A DNA stretch of 6,207 bases from Bacillota bacterium (lineage in GTDB: Bacteria > Bacillota > Clostridia > Clostridiales > Caloramatoraceae), in contig JAEZLD010000132.1 of the NCBI GenBank assembly GCA_023415335.1, positions 1 to 6,207 of the forward strand. The letters run 5' to 3'. The notes beneath the pieces were generated by a model that did not search any database, was not told where the DNA came from, and saw only the letters and a program-made list of their open reading frames with translations. Position 1 is the first letter of the stretch. Each line of letters opens with the position of its first letter. A program made the position numbers and the translations under genes. Below are positions 4,864-6,207 of the stretch, in pieces.

Positions 4864-6207
4864 TTGTTTAAGAAGAAAAATTCTAAGCTTATTAGCTCCC
4901 AGCATTCTGAATATGTCCACAAAGATTTACTCATAAAGACATTTCGGGATGTTATAGAAGGCAGACCAGTAAAGCTGACATCTGCTGACTGTGAATGCAG
5001 CGATGTAGTTGAGAAGTGGAATGAAATGATAGACTCAATATCTGAGGGCAGGAAGAAGATAATTCTTGATATAAATAATGTAATGGAAATGATGACAAGA
5101 ATGGATTCGGTTAGGGATATGATAAAAAGTGTAAATACAGAAACTGATGCCTTACATTCCATGTCAGCTACCATTGAAGAATTATCAGCATCTATTGAAG
5201 ATGTTTCAAATATGTCACAAAGGGTTTCTGAAAACTCCATTGAAGTTAAAAAAATAACCGATGTTGGTGTAAAGAATATATCAGATTCTGTCGATTTTGT
5301 AAAAAAATCATTTGATGATATAGAGTCTATGGACAAGCATATGCAGGAGGTTAAGGAAAAGACCCACACAATAAATAGTATTGTTGACATAGTAAAAGGT
5401 ATTGCTGACCAAACAAATCTACTGGCATTAAACGCTGCAATCGAGGCAGCTAGAGCAGGCGAGCAAGGAAGAGGTTTTGCTGTTGTTGCAGATGAAGTTA
5501 AGAAGCTTGCTGAGCATACTAAAGACTCCGTCTTAGATATTCAGACAAATATATTAGATTTACAAAAGGATATAGATTTTTCTGTTGAAAAGATTAATAC
5601 AACATCACAGCAATTAGGCTCTGGAAAGCTACTGGTAGATACTTCATTAGATTCAATTAATTTGATTGATACCTCAATTGACAAGGTTAATGACACAATT
5701 ATACAGGTTGCTGCAAATACAGAAGAACAAACAGCGGCAACACAATCCTTTACAGCTAGTATAATGGATTTATCGCAACATGCTGACCTGATAAATAGTA
5801 GTTGCAGTGATATTGGAAAAGTTATTTTTGATTTAAGTAAAAAGGTTGAATCTATCAGGATGGAGGTAATATCAAAAGGCTTCGGTTTAAGTGATTCGGA
5901 TATGATACGCCTATACAAAACAGACCATCTGCTTTGGAGATGGAAAGTATATAATATGCTTCTTGGCAATGAGAAGCTGGACATTAATGTTGTTGGTGAC
6001 TATAAGAAGTGCAGACTTGGAAAATGGTATTATGGAGTAGAATGTGATAAATTCAGAAATGATCACATCTTTAATGAGTTAGAAGCTCCACATATAGAAT
6101 TACACAATTCAGCAAAGGAAGCTGTCCTTGCCTATGAAAGAAACGATATAGCTGCAGCAGAATATAACCTTGATAGGATGGATATATATTCAAATAAAGT
6201 TTTTGCC
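4864..6207 (+). CDS. Soluble methyl-accepting chemotaxis protein with C-terminal CZB zinc-binding domain (3' end outside window)
   Basis: 448 codons are visible and the frame is still open at the window edge. The start is TTG at 4864: AGGAGG (4851-4856) lies seven bases upstream and no nearby ATG has a comparable site. There is no signal peptide or membrane helix, so the receptor is cytoplasmic. Residues about 60-330 are the coiled-coil signalling domain, with the conserved hairpin tip GIADQTNLLALNAAIEAARAG (179-199) followed by EQGRGFAVVADEVKKLA, which contacts CheA and CheW in chemotaxis arrays. Residues about 350-448 match the CZB domain (chemoreceptor zinc-binding): the expected 3-His/1-Cys zinc ligands are H355 (DHLLWRWK), C383 (CRLGKWYY), H410 and H414 (APHIELH). 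In characterised CZB proteins the zinc site senses zinc or oxidants such as hypochlorous acid. The short N-terminal part (1-60) has no recognisable sensor domain, so CZB is probably the sensor. Only a short C-terminus is likely missing. Confidence 0.93.
   Translation, partial: MFKKKNSKLISSQHSEYVHKDLLIKTFRDVIEGRPVKLTSADCECSDVVEKWNEMIDSISEGRKKIILDINNVMEMMTRMDSVRDMIKSVNTETDALHSMSATIEELSASIEDVSNMSQRVSENSIEVKKITDVGVKNISDSVDFVKKSFDDIESMDKHMQEVKEKTHTINSIVDIVKGIADQTNLLALNAAIEAARAGEQGRGFAVVADEVKKLAEHTKDSVLDIQTNILDLQKDIDFSVEKINTTSQQLGSGKLLVDTSLDSINLIDTSIDKVNDTIIQVAANTEEQTAATQSFTASIMDLSQHADLINSSCSDIGKVIFDLSKKVESIRMEVISKGFGLSDSDMIRLYKTDHLLWRWKVYNMLLGNEKLDINVVGDYKKCRLGKWYYGVECDKFRNDHIFNELEAPHIELHNSAKEAVLAYERNDIAAAEYNLDRMDIYSNKVFA

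Noticed and set aside
4845..5984. Leftward open frames at 4845-5390 and 5541-5984
   Set aside because: They are antisense shadows of the chemoreceptor coding sequence; they are Ser/Ile/Phe-rich with no domain and no ribosome binding site.
1..6207. CRISPR array, transposase or insertion-sequence ends, tRNA or rRNA genes
   Set aside because: I found no regularly spaced repeats, no transposase motifs, no paired terminal repeats with target duplications, and no tRNA cloverleaf or rRNA-like sequence.

Overview
The window is AT-rich DNA. Purine-rich Shine-Dalgarno sites, TATAAT-type promoters, a spore-photoproduct-lyase homologue and a zinc-binding soluble chemoreceptor point to an endospore-forming, motile Firmicute, most likely a member of the Clostridia. 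This is inferred from gene content only; no rRNA or other taxonomic marker is present.

Layout, left to right. An intrinsic terminator (35-66) closes something transcribed rightward from outside the window. A leftward gene (170-1285), with its own terminator at 112-157, encodes a fusion of an XRE-type DNA-binding domain to a SAM-dependent methyltransferase. Its 5' side is a 350-base intergenic region holding a perfect 14-base palindrome and several hairpins. It is followed by a small rightward ORF (1637-1843) with a good ribosome binding site, encoding a one-helix membrane peptide that looks like the cut-off N-terminus of a larger sensor-type protein. Two further leftward genes follow, each apparently its own transcription unit: a GNAT acetyltransferase (2024-2497) and a spore-photoproduct-lyase-family radical SAM protein (2802-3824) with a clear terminator at 2749-2788. 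The lyase homologue keeps the iron-sulfur motif but has Ala where characterised lyases have the hydrogen-donor Cys.

Upstream of the lyase homologue lies the wreck of a DAO-family FAD-dependent oxidoreductase (about 3921-4393, leftward), broken by two stop codons and a one-base deletion in a G run. Next to it is a compact GC-rich island (about 4485-4610, roughly 65% G+C in its core) closed by a 9-bp end-to-end helix and containing internal helices. It has the form of a structured non-coding RNA or riboswitch-like element. I could not match it to a class I know, and it is the best candidate for something undescribed.

A strong sigma-A-type promoter (4783-4811) then drives a rightward methyl-accepting chemotaxis protein starting at TTG 4864 and running off the right end. 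It has no membrane segment and carries a C-terminal CZB zinc-binding domain.

The genes do not form one pathway. The arrangement looks like a string of single-gene accessory units with decaying remnants between them.
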